NCBI RefSeq assembly: GCF_024129865.1
Contig: NZ_JAMYFE010000100.1
Span: 1-39,888 of the forward strand
Origin: Stieleria tagensis
Lineage (GTDB): Bacteria > Planctomycetota > Planctomycetia > Pirellulales > Pirellulaceae
Direction: 5' to 3'
DNA length: 39,888 nucleotides
Shown one piece after another: positions 1-7,252 of this stretch (its first letter is position 1; every line of letters starts with the position of its first letter). Both the position numbers and the translations under genes were made by a program. The notes below the pieces were generated by a model that did not search any database, was not told the DNA's origin, and was given only the letters and a program-made list of their open reading frames with translations.

Positions 1-367
1 TACCAAAACGGCGGTCGTCAGGTCAAGAGATACAAAAATGAATGCGTTCCTAGGTTGCGAGCACCGGGAACACGCGCTGCCCGGCGGGATTCGGCGGCAT
101 GTTCACCCGGGGTTCCTGCCGAACCTGCCTCCAGCAGGTTCGACAGTGACCCCGGGCTAAGCTATTGAACGCCGTTGGCGTAGAGATGGGGATGAGTGCA
201 TGCGACTCTCCCAATGGGTGGCACGCGAAGCCGCAAGACCTCTGGTGCAGGTAATTGAATCGCAAAAGTGCAATTTCAAAACGCGGAACCAGCCCGGGTG
301 GACGACGCTGCCAAACGTTGAGTTTCATGACAGCGTCTTCGCTGGCCGGGGGGCGCCGAGCAGGCAC
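1..367. other. intergenic region, no gene recognised
   Basis: I see no convincing gene here; open frames on both strands have no recognisable domain. A perfect 9-bp hairpin lies at 120-128/134-142 with a 5-nt loop and no T-run. Around 266-283 there is a match to the 'GCAAyTTCAAAACGC' motif that occurs twice near the right end of the window (about 39784-39835), so part of this stretch probably belongs to a dispersed repeat family. Confidence 0.5.
120..142. repeat. 9-bp perfect hairpin
   Basis: CGAACCTGC at 120-128 pairs with GCAGGTTCG at 134-142 around the loop CTCCA. No poly-T tract follows on either strand, so it does not look like a standard intrinsic terminator. It lies downstream of the symporter gene that ends at 368. 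Confidence 0.5.
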
Positions 368-2287
368 CTATGCCGTGGCTTCTTCTGGCCCGCGGGTCAC
401 CAGCGAGACGACCACCAGTGTCACAAAGGCAAGTGGAATCGTCACGATGCCGGGTTGGCTGAACGGGGCCCAGGCCGTTTCCGGATCCCATCCATAGACA
501 CTCTTGTAGGTGTCACTGGACAACAGGATCCATCCGAGTGAACTGATCATGCCGACCAGCACGCTGGCCACAATTCCGGCTTTGGTGGTGCCCTTCCAAA
601 ACAACAGCATCACCAGCGCCGGCAGGTTGGCGCTGGCCGCCACACTAAACGCCCAGCCGACCAGGTAGCCGACGTTCATCTCTTTGAACAGAATGCCTAG
701 CACGATCGCGATTAGACCGACCACGACCGCGGCGATTTTTGCCACTCGGACCTTCTTGTCTTCCGATAGGTCCATGCCCATCACGCCGACCATCAAATCG
801 TGCGCCACCGCACCACTGCTGGCCAGGATCAATCCACTGACGGTTCCCAATACGGTCGTGAACGCGATCGCGGAGATGATCGCAAACAGCCACGTGCTGA
901 TACTGCGTGCCAGCAGCGGCGCCGCCATGTTGCTGTCGGTCAAATCCATCGAACCACTGGTCATCGCCCCCAAGCCCAAATACAGCGTCAACACATAAAA
1001 GAACCCGATGCTGGCGATCCCGACGATGGTACTTTTTCGCGCCGCCGCGCCGTCTTTGACCGTGTAGTAACGGATCAGAATGTGGGGCAGCGATGCGGTG
1101 CCACAAAACAACGCCAACATCAGCGACAGAAAATTCAATTTGCCACTGATTGCATCGCTGCGAATCCCAGCAAACTTGGGATGCTCACCTGGACGCAAGA
1201 CTTCATCGCCTGGCGTCAGCTTTTGAACGAACACCTTGGTTTTGCTGCCGTCATCGTGGTTGACGATTTCATTTCGCCACAACACGATCTCACTGTCACG
1301 CAGCGTGGTGAAAAAACTGACCGGCCCCAGGGGCCCAGTTTCGCTTTTCCCCTCGGGCAGCTTTGTCAGCGTTCCGATCGGTTTCAAAACCTTTTGTCCA
1401 ACTTCGCGGCCTAGTGGTGCACCGTCGACCAGAACGCCCGAATCAGAATCACGAATCGACTGTGCCTGACGCAGCACGACTTGATCGTTCTCGACCGGCT
1501 GAATTTGGAACAGATCAAAACCGACTCCATCGGTACTCCTCAAACGAACCAAGTCATCGTACTCCTGCCAACCATCGACCGCGGGAATGACTTCGCGGCC
1601 AGCGATCGTGTCGCCAGCGGTATCAACAGCCGCTATCGGACCGATGGTTTCAAAAGCATCGGGCTGGGCTTGAAAGCCGCGGGCAAACAGAAACACCACC
1701 AGGATGGCGCTAAAGATCACCAGCAGCGAACCCTTTAAAAACTGAACCCAGGTCGTTGAAACCATCCCTGCCGTGACAACGATGATGATCACGACAATGC
1801 CGACCAACACCACTCCCACCCAGTGCGGGAACCCTAGCAGCGGCTGGATCAGCGACCCCGCCCCGACCATTTGTGGGATCAAGTAAAACACGCTGACGAC
1901 CAGCGTGCTGATACCGGCGGCCGCCTTGATTCCACGCGAATCAAATTTGGCGTCCAAGGCATCGGCAAAGGTGAATCGGCCCAGACGCTTCATCGGTTCG
2001 GCGATCACGAACAAGGCCACAATCCAGCCCGCCAAGAAACCGATCGAATACAAAAAGCCATCGTATCCGTACGAGGCGATCATGCCGCAGATGCCCAGAA
2101 ACGAAGCGGCCGACAAATAGTCGCCGGCAAAGGCAATGCCGTTGACCGCCCAAGGGATCTGGCCGTGGGCGGCGAAATAACCGGCCGACGACTTGGCTTT
2201 GCGCCCCAAGAAAAAGCTCAGCCCAACCGTGGCGCCGACAAATCCGAAGAAGACGACAACGGCAATCCAAGAGGGATCGTAAATCAT
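368..2287 (-). CDS. actP: ActP-type sodium:solute symporter (cation/acetate permease family)
   Basis: This is a 639-residue multi-spanning membrane protein of the sodium:solute symporter family, predicted to import a small monocarboxylate such as acetate with a cation. The N-terminal half shows typical ActP-like stretches, such as FFLGRKAKSSAGYFAAHGQI near residue 25 and a GDYLSAASFLGICGM motif near 55. About 150 extra, mostly hydrophilic residues (roughly 205-370) sit between membrane segments before LPHILIRYYTVKD, which makes the protein longer than the usual 550 or so residues. Its start codon overlaps the stop of the upstream DUF485 gene by 4 bp, the usual yjcH-actP arrangement. The substrate is inferred from family and partner; a related carboxylate is possible. 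Confidence 0.88.
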   Translation of the reverse strand: MIYDPSWIAVVVFFGFVGATVGLSFFLGRKAKSSAGYFAAHGQIPWAVNGIAFAGDYLSAASFLGICGMIASYGYDGFLYSIGFLAGWIVALFVIAEPMKRLGRFTFADALDAKFDSRGIKAAAGISTLVVSVFYLIPQMVGAGSLIQPLLGFPHWVGVVLVGIVVIIIVVTAGMVSTTWVQFLKGSLLVIFSAILVVFLFARGFQAQPDAFETIGPIAAVDTAGDTIAGREVIPAVDGWQEYDDLVRLRSTDGVGFDLFQIQPVENDQVVLRQAQSIRDSDSGVLVDGAPLGREVGQKVLKPIGTLTKLPEGKSETGPLGPVSFFTTLRDSEIVLWRNEIVNHDDGSKTKVFVQKLTPGDEVLRPGEHPKFAGIRSDAISGKLNFLSLMLALFCGTASLPHILIRYYTVKDGAAARKSTIVGIASIGFFYVLTLYLGLGAMTSGSMDLTDSNMAAPLLARSISTWLFAIISAIAFTTVLGTVSGLILASSGAVAHDLMVGVMGMDLSEDKKVRVAKIAAVVVGLIAIVLGILFKEMNVGYLVGWAFSVAASANLPALVMLLFWKGTTKAGIVASVLVGMISSLGWILLSSDTYKSVYGWDPETAWAPFSQPGIVTIPLAFVTLVVVSLVTRGPEEATA

Positions 2288-2571
2288 ACTTCGTCGCCTC
2301 GTGCGTCAGCGGTTGTATCAACGGTTTTGTCAGCCAGTGGTTCTGTTTTGCAGAGCACGCCATAGAGCAACGCCATCAACAGCGCGCCAATGATCAATGC
2401 AAACCCATACACAATCGCCAGATTCAACCCGGCCAGGACACGCCGTTCCATCAGCGCAGGGGCAAACGCACTTAACAACACAAACACTAAATACAAAACC
2501 AAATAGACCGCAAACAACCAAAGCCCCAACCGAGCATTGGATCGCTGCGCCTCAGTAAGCGACGACATCAT
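2284..2571 (-). CDS. DUF485 family inner-membrane protein (YjcH-like)
   Basis: A 95-residue protein with two predicted membrane helices (about residues 15-38 and 50-72) and charged ends, matching the DUF485 pattern in length and in the conserved NLAIVYGFALII segment. DUF485 proteins are typically encoded directly before ActP-type symporters and are thought to assist them, although their mechanism is unknown. The 4-bp ATGA overlap with the symporter indicates translational coupling. Either of the first two ATG codons could be the start (2571 or 2568). Confidence 0.85.
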   Translation of the reverse strand: MMSSLTEAQRSNARLGLWLFAVYLVLYLVFVLLSAFAPALMERRVLAGLNLAIVYGFALIIGALLMALLYGVLCKTEPLADKTVDTTADARGDEV

Positions 2572-2678
2572 GACCTCGCGAAAAGTAATCGATTGAAATC
2601 CGAATCGCGGAGTATAGGGGATTCATTCCCCCGCAGGTTGCGCGGCGAAATGGAAGCGATCGACCAATTCCAATCTCG

Positions 2679-3506
2679 CTAAAGGCTGATCTTCACCTGC
2701 AGCCCATCAAACGCCATCGCAATGCCTTGCGGCAATTCCTGATTGGTTTGCTGATAATCCAACTGATGCCCGGTGTGGGTCAACCACGTCTGATGGGCAC
2801 CGACAAGGCCTGCGACATCGATCGCTTGCCGCACATTGAAATGAGTGGCGTGGGGCTCGTGCCGCAGCGCGCCAACCACAAATGTTTTCACCCCAGCCAA
2901 TCGCTCAATCGATTCCTCTGGGATGTGGTTGGTGTCGGTGCAGTAGGCAAAATCGCCGATGCGGAACCCCAGCACATCGAAATGGGGACCATGCTTCATG
3001 GGGATCGGCACCACGCGGGCACCCAGCACGTCGAATGGGGTTTCATCGATCCGCGTGAATTCTAATTTGGGCGTCGCACCGGTGTGGGTGTCCGGCCGCT
3101 CGGAAAACGCGTAACTGTACGCCCTGCGAATCTGGCTCTCGACCGGTTCGCGACAGTACAGCGGCACCGCGTGGCCCAGCCGAAACGGGAACAGACGCAA
3201 GTCGTCCAAGCCAAAAATGTGGTCGGCGTGCTCGTGGGTGTAGGCCACCGCGTGCACCAGTCGAATCCGTTCCCGAATCAGCTGGACACGCAAATCAGGG
3301 GGTGTGTCGACCAACAGCGTCCCACCGGGCAGGCGGACGACGATCGCACAACGGGTGCGATTGTTTTTGGGGTCGCCGCTTTGACAGACCTCGCAATCAC
3401 ATCCGATCGCCGGAACACCGACACTGGTACCGGTCCCCAAAAAGGTGACTAACCCTTGGCTAGGCTCGCTGAATTCAGGGACAAACGTCTCAAGTACAAG
3501 CGTCAT
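2679..3506 (-). CDS. metallo-beta-lactamase-fold hydrolase, PhnP-like
   Basis: A 275-residue protein with the MBL-fold signature THEHADH near residue 90, a downstream His (PMKHG near 175), and an Asp-containing CTDTNHI segment near 190. The N-terminal part has a GTGTSVGVPAIGCDCEVCQSG motif, whose cysteines resemble the structural zinc site of PhnP, a phosphodiesterase acting on cyclic phosphoribose. No phosphonate genes are nearby, so the substrate cannot be assigned. Members outside phn clusters are usually annotated only as MBL-fold metallohydrolases. It is separated from the DUF485 gene by about 107 bp and is probably an independent unit. Confidence 0.85.
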   Translation of the reverse strand: MTLVLETFVPEFSEPSQGLVTFLGTGTSVGVPAIGCDCEVCQSGDPKNNRTRCAIVVRLPGGTLLVDTPPDLRVQLIRERIRLVHAVAYTHEHADHIFGLDDLRLFPFRLGHAVPLYCREPVESQIRRAYSYAFSERPDTHTGATPKLEFTRIDETPFDVLGARVVPIPMKHGPHFDVLGFRIGDFAYCTDTNHIPEESIERLAGVKTFVVGALRHEPHATHFNVRQAIDVAGLVGAHQTWLTHTGHQLDYQQTNQELPQGIAMAFDGLQVKISL

Positions 3507-3886
3507 GGGCAGCAGCAGGACGGTGTGCAGGAAAAATGGGGGAACGAGGCAAACAAAGAGACGGCGGGGAATAAAATTGAGCTTGGCATGTTACGCCAGC
3601 AATAGATTCCGTGCGAGCGTCCTCGAATGACGGGATCGCCGGAACAATCAGAGCCGTCACATGGCCCGGCGAGACGCCTGCGAGCAGATTTCGCAAGATT
3701 TTGCAATCAACTTCTGCAGCTGGCGTGCTGATCCCGCCTGTTTGGGCTTGCAGAGTTCGTTCGCGTTGACATACTTAGCCGCTTCGCCGCACACGTAACG
3801 GCGTGCCAAATCTTTGCCTTGATGGTTTTTCGGCAGCATTTGGCGGAACAATACACACAGAATTAATGATGTCAGGGTGATCCGCG
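3507..3886. other. divergent intergenic region between MBL hydrolase and rplY
   Basis: About 380 bp separate two outward-facing transcription units. The region must contain promoters for both, but no convincing -35/-10 pair could be singled out by eye. A small minus-strand frame at 3657-3839 is listed separately as a weak candidate. Nothing else is recognised. Confidence 0.4.
3657..3839 (-). CDS. possible small basic protein, 60 aa
   Basis: Starting at an internal ATG at 3839, this frame encodes 60 residues rich in Lys/Arg with four cysteines, including CEIC near residue 50. Codon choice resembles neighbouring genes (many GCG, CTG, AAG and CGC codons) and the frame ends before the MBL gene. 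I do not recognise the protein. It would be transcribed divergently from rplY with 47 bp between the starts. There is no strong ribosome-binding site. It could equally be a chance frame. Confidence 0.25.
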   Translation of the reverse strand: MLPKNHQGKDLARRYVCGEAAKYVNANELCKPKQAGSARQLQKLIAKSCEICSQASRRAM

Positions 3887-4480
3887 ATGGCGGAAGTGGT
3901 ACAGGTACAGAAACGCGACGGTAGCCTCGGAACGGCTGCATCACGTCGGTTGCGCAAGACAGGGAACGTCCCAGCTGTCTTGTACGGTCACAAACAGGGT
4001 AACGAGCATCTCTCGATTTCGCAAAAAACGATCGAGTCGATTCTTCGCCACCACAGCAAGATCGTTGAACTGCAAGGTGCAGTCAGCGAGACGGCGTTGG
4101 TCAGCGATCTGCAATTCGACCCCTTGGGTATCGAAGTGCTGCACATCGATTTGCAACGCGTTGACATGAACGAGAAAGTCGTTGTTAGCGTGCCGATCCA
4201 ATTCAAAGGCGAACCGGCCGGTGGCAAACTGGGCGGAATCGCGATCGAAAACGCTCACGAAGTCGAAATCGAATGCCCCGCGGTTGCGATCCCAGACTCA
4301 CTTCGTCTGGTCGTGACCTCCGTTGGCTTGGGTGACAACCGATTTGCATCGGATCTGGTTCTGCCAGAAAACATCACCTTGGTCACTCCGGGCGACACCA
4401 TCGTCTATCATGTCGAGAAGCCCAAGGGGCTGAAAGAAGATGAAGAAGAAGGTGCCGAAGCCGAAGGCGACGAAGCCTAA
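3887..4480 (+). CDS. rplY: 50S ribosomal protein L25/TL5 (CTC type)
   Basis: This 197-residue protein is the long form of L25, which binds 5S rRNA in the large subunit. The N-terminal L25 domain covers about residues 5-95 (RKTGNVPAVLYGHKQGNEHL). It is followed by the TL5 beta domain (about 100-180), including PIQFKGEPAGGKLGG, and an acidic Glu-rich tail. The ATG at 3887 is preceded by AGGGTG at a suitable distance. It is followed 17 bp later by pth, the rplY-pth pairing seen in many bacteria, so the two are probably cotranscribed. Confidence 0.95.
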   Translation: MAEVVQVQKRDGSLGTAASRRLRKTGNVPAVLYGHKQGNEHLSISQKTIESILRHHSKIVELQGAVSETALVSDLQFDPLGIEVLHIDLQRVDMNEKVVVSVPIQFKGEPAGGKLGGIAIENAHEVEIECPAVAIPDSLRLVVTSVGLGDNRFASDLVLPENITLVTPGDTIVYHVEKPKGLKEDEEEGAEAEGDEA

Positions 4481-4497
4481 TTCAGCTCGGGATCGCG

Positions 4498-5154
4498 ATG
4501 AAGTTGATCGTTGGCCTGGGAAATCCCGGTCGCAAGTACGAACAGACTCGACACAACGTCGGCTTTATCGTTGCCGAGAAGGTCGCGGTGTTGTCGGCGG
4601 CCGGATCGATCAAGGTCAAATTCGAAGGCGAGTTGGCGGAAACATCGATCGCCGGGGAAAAGGTTTCGATCCTTTGCCCCCACACGTTCATGAACGCCAG
4701 CGGGCAAAGCGTCCGCAAAGCATTGGATTTTTACAAGTTGGAATTGAGTGACCTGCTGGTCGTTTGCGACGATCTGAATCTCGCTAGCGGTCGGTTGCGA
4801 ATCAGACCCTCGGGCAGTGCCGGGGGACAAAACGGGATCAAGGATATCATCCGACATCTCGGATCGGAGTCGTTTCCGCGGCTGCGAGTTGGAATCGACC
4901 GCCCGCCAACGGGATGGTCAGTGACAGATTACGTTCTAGGGAAATTCTCTAAAACCGAACAAGAAACGTTTGAAGCGGCAACGACCAGAGCCGCCCACGC
5001 AGCGATTTGCTGGGTCGGACAGGGAATGGGATCTGCGATGAACCAGTTCAACCAAGATCCCGACGCCAAACCGAAACCATCGACATCCAAAAAAACACAG
5101 CGGCGCGACGTCCGCGAACCCACCCGTTCACAATCGTCCGAAGATAGCGAATAA
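4498..5154 (+). CDS. pth: peptidyl-tRNA hydrolase
   Basis: This enzyme releases tRNA from peptidyl-tRNAs that drop off the ribosome. The 218-residue protein begins with GLGNPGRKYEQTRHNVGF, carrying the active-site Asn and the catalytic His of RHNVG. It continues with FMNASGQSV near 65, VVCDDLNL with the catalytic-dyad Asp near 93, and GSAGGQNGIKDII near 110. In E. coli the residue before this Asn-Gly is His; here it is Gln, a tolerated-looking substitution. The tail after about residue 190 is hydrophilic and longer than in E. coli. It lies 17 bp after rplY. Confidence 0.96.
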   Translation: MKLIVGLGNPGRKYEQTRHNVGFIVAEKVAVLSAAGSIKVKFEGELAETSIAGEKVSILCPHTFMNASGQSVRKALDFYKLELSDLLVVCDDLNLASGRLRIRPSGSAGGQNGIKDIIRHLGSESFPRLRVGIDRPPTGWSVTDYVLGKFSKTEQETFEAATTRAAHAAICWVGQGMGSAMNQFNQDPDAKPKPSTSKKTQRRDVREPTRSQSSEDSE

Positions 5155-5244
5155 TCAGACAGTCCCTCCTTTCCCTCTAACGTCAGTCTGCCCGCCGAAA
5201 GCGGAAACGACAGCTGACGCGAAACGTAAAGCAGACGAAACGCC

Positions 5245-5658
5245 GTGGCCAAGAATACCTACGAAACACTTACCATCCTGGACAGCAACCACTACGCCCG
5301 CGACCCGGGTGGAGTGAGCAAGCAGATTGAGACGTTGATCACCGAAGCCGGTGGTAAAGTCGAAGTCAATCGGCTTTGGATGGAACAAAAGCTCGCCTAT
5401 CCGATCGACGGACATCAAAAAGGCACCTACTGGTTGACCTACTTTGAAATGGAAGGCAGCGATGTGCCCAAGCTCGATCGCGCATTCCACCTTTGCGAAC
5501 CCGTGCTGCGTCAAATGACGCTGAAGTTGGACCCACGATTGGTCGAACCAATTCTGGCCAACGCCCGAGGTGCCTCGCCAGTCGCCAGTGCTGAATCGGC
5601 TGAAGAGTCTGGCGGAGAAGAAGAAACTTCGTCCACAGAAGAAACCGCCGACGCCTAA
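5245..5658 (+). CDS. rpsF: 30S ribosomal protein S6
   Basis: A 137-residue S6 protein of the small ribosomal subunit. The conserved core runs from YETLTILDSN to about residue 100, with the S6-like MEQKLAYPIDGHQKGTYWL segment, and is followed by an acidic Ser/Glu tail. The start is GTG at 5245, because no in-frame ATG fits the conserved N-terminus MAKNTYET. It begins 90 bp after pth and 42 bp before ssb, within the ribosomal/replication block. S6 normally pairs with S18 on the platform, but the S18 gene is not found in this window. Confidence 0.95.
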   Translation: MAKNTYETLTILDSNHYARDPGGVSKQIETLITEAGGKVEVNRLWMEQKLAYPIDGHQKGTYWLTYFEMEGSDVPKLDRAFHLCEPVLRQMTLKLDPRLVEPILANARGASPVASAESAEESGGEEETSSTEETADA

Positions 5659-5700
5659 GACAGTAGGCGGTTCACTCTCCCTCCAACGACAAGGACTGAG

Positions 5701-6219
5701 ATGGCTAGCTACAACCGTGTCATTCTGGTCGGAAATTTGACTCGCGACATCGAACTACGCTATATCCCCAGTGGACAAGCCGTCTCCGATGTCACTGTCG
5801 CTGTGAACGATCGACGAAAAACGGCCAACGGAGAATGGGTCGACGAAGCGACCTTTGTGGATGTCACCCTGTGGGGACGTAACGCAGAAGTCGCCAGCGA
5901 ATTCCTCTCCAAAGGGGCTCCCGTTTTAATCGAAGGACGGCTAAAACTGGATCGCTGGGAAACCGACGGCCAAAAACGAAGTAAATTGCGAGTCATTTGT
6001 GAAAAAATGCAAATGCTGAGCAACCGCCCAGGAGGCGGTGGAGGTGGATCCGGTTCACCGCCGCCGCGCCAATCCGGTTCCACCCAATCCGGCACGGCGC
6101 AACCCAGTTCCGCACAAACCGCGGAAGACCACAGCGATTACGACTCCAGCGAACATTCCGCTCGAGACGCGCAACCGACTGGCGGTTCCGGTTACGACGA
6201 CCCCAACATACCGTTTTAA
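5701..6219 (+). CDS. ssb: single-stranded DNA-binding protein
   Basis: A 172-residue SSB that coats single-stranded DNA and recruits repair and replication proteins. The OB-fold covers about residues 1-105 (NRVILVGNLTRDIELRYIPS, WGRNAEVASEFLSKGAPVLI). A Gly/Ser/Gln-rich disordered linker follows (about 110-160), and the tip DDPNIPF is the canonical protein-interaction peptide. An AAGGA ribosome-binding site lies 5 nt before the ATG. It sits between rpsF and rplI, the usual position for ssb in this operon. Confidence 0.97.
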   Translation: MASYNRVILVGNLTRDIELRYIPSGQAVSDVTVAVNDRRKTANGEWVDEATFVDVTLWGRNAEVASEFLSKGAPVLIEGRLKLDRWETDGQKRSKLRVICEKMQMLSNRPGGGGGGSGSPPPRQSGSTQSGTAQPSSAQTAEDHSDYDSSEHSARDAQPTGGSGYDDPNIPF

Positions 6220-6302
6220 TCCAGGACTTCCGGCTGCTAAGCCCGATCGTTCTGATATTCCCTTTCAACAACATTCACCCGATTCATCGCCAGAGCATCA
6301 CG

Positions 6303-6836
6303 ATGTCACGCAACGGCCGAACCACCAAACGACCCTTCAAACGTCTGCCCAAGGGCGAGAACGGCGGCATCGAATTGCTGCTGATCCACAACATCGAGCA
6401 CCTTGGCAAACAAGGTGACATCGTGGAAGTCAAACCTGGATTCGCACGCAACTACTTGCTGCCCCAAGGCATGGCAACCATCGCCACCGAACACCACAAG
6501 CGAATGGTCGAAAAGCACCGCGAGAAACTGCGTGCGATCGAACTGGAAAAGCTGAAAAGCTATCGCGACCTGGCCGACGAACTGGGCAAGCAATCGATCA
6601 CGATCGAAGCCAATGCCAACGACGAAGGTCACTTGTACGGCAGCGTCGGTGCCCACGAGATCACCGCTTCGCTCAAAGAAGCCGGTTTCGCACTGGCCAA
6701 CGACCAGATCCGCCTGGACGGACCGCTGCGTGAACTCGGCCTGTACACCGTACGCGTTCACTTGCACAGCGAAGTCGATGCGAACCTGAAAGTTTGGGTT
6801 GTGCCCACCGCAACCGAAGACATGGCCGCGTCCTGA
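6303..6836 (+). CDS. rplI: 50S ribosomal protein L9
   Basis: A 177-residue L9 of the large subunit. The L9 signature is EHLGKQGDIVEVKPGFARNY near residue 32, followed by the long connecting helix (about 60-95) and the C-terminal domain ending near 170. About 22 extra basic residues (MSRNGRTTKRPFKRLPKG...) precede the usual start of the family. The ATG at 6303 is the only ATG in frame before the conserved domain, so the extension is probably genuine, although a TTG near 6375 cannot be excluded. It follows ssb by 83 bp with no rpsR between them. Confidence 0.95.
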   Translation: MSRNGRTTKRPFKRLPKGENGGIELLLIHNIEHLGKQGDIVEVKPGFARNYLLPQGMATIATEHHKRMVEKHREKLRAIELEKLKSYRDLADELGKQSITIEANANDEGHLYGSVGAHEITASLKEAGFALANDQIRLDGPLRELGLYTVRVHLHSEVDANLKVWVVPTATEDMAAS

Positions 6837-6864
6837 TCGACGCAACCGGCACGCAATGACCGAC

Positions 6865-6884
6865 CGGGCCGCCTCGACGGCCCG
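6865..6884. repeat. GC-rich 7-bp hairpin after rplI
   Basis: CGGGCCG (6865-6871) and CGGCCCG (6878-6884) form a perfect GC stem with a 6-nt loop, 29 bp after the rplI stop. No T-run follows, so it is at most a weak attenuator or an mRNA 3'-end stabiliser between rplI and the tRNA. Confidence 0.45.
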
Positions 6885-6924
6885 CCAAACCAAGCGAGCC
6901 AACGAGAAAGAACCGATTTCATTC

Positions 6925-7006
6925 GGGGCTGTGGCGGAACTGGCAGACGCGCTGGATTTAGGTTCCAGTTTCTTCGGAAGTGCAGGTTCGACTCCTGTCA
7001 GCCCTA
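6925..7006 (+). tRNA. tRNA-Leu, anticodon UAG
   Basis: The acceptor stem GGGGCTG (6925-6931) pairs with CAGCCCT (6999-7005), with discriminator A at 7006. The anticodon stem is CTGGA/TCCAG around the loop TTTAGGT, giving anticodon UAG for CUN leucine codons. A class-II type variable arm (TTCTTCGGAAG) and the T-arm GCAGG-TTCGACT-CCTGT follow. The 3' CCA is not encoded. A strong intrinsic terminator begins 3 nt downstream. No promoter of its own is obvious, so it may be processed from the ribosomal-protein transcript. Confidence 0.96.
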
Positions 7007-7008
7007 TG

Positions 7009-7040
7009 CCGCTTTCCTTCTAAGGGAAAGCGGTTTTTTT
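7009..7040 (+). terminator. intrinsic terminator after tRNA-Leu
   Basis: CCGCTTTCC (7009-7017) pairs perfectly with GGAAAGCGG (7025-7033) around a 7-nt loop, followed by seven T residues (7034-7040). This is a textbook Rho-independent terminator ending the rplY-to-tRNA block. Confidence 0.93.
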
Positions 7041-7086
7041 ATGCGCCGGGGGTGCGAGAACTTGCCCCTGATGGTCAATCGCTGGT

Positions 7087-7153
7087 GTGGAGGATTTATC
7101 CGACCTAGTACAACTCCAGACTGCTTGCTGCTCCGGTCGGATAAATTCTTCAC
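7087..7153. repeat. dispersed inverted-repeat element, copy 1
   Basis: The arm GTGGAGGATTTATCCGAC (7087-7104) faces GTCGGATAAATTCTTCAC (7136-7153), an 18-bp inverted repeat with two mismatches around a 31-bp centre. A second copy with perfect arms lies at 39663-39731. Elements of about 70 bp with conserved ends and different centres suggest a REP/MITE-like dispersed family. No coding capacity is seen. Confidence 0.8.
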
Positions 7154-7168
7154 AGCAACCTGCAGTCT

Positions 7169-7212
7169 GTTGGAGTTCATCTGGATCGGCACGCTAAAGC
7201 GTGAACTCCAAC
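7169..7212. repeat. nested palindrome after copy 1
   Basis: GTTGGAGTTCA (7169-7179) pairs with TGAACTCCAAC (7202-7212). Inside it, CACGCT (7190-7195) and AGCGTG (7198-7203) form a second perfect hairpin that overlaps the outer arm, so two alternative folds compete. Such nested dyads are typical of intergenic repeats. It lies between the tRNA terminator and the convergent pyrC-like gene. Confidence 0.7.
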
Positions 7213-7252
7213 GGCGCGTGATCACACCAACTTGGACAGTCTTTGGCTGCGG

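Noticed and set aside
800-1414. Plus-strand frame antisense to the symporter
   Set aside because: It is a shadow of the well-supported minus-strand symporter gene, with no recognisable motif.
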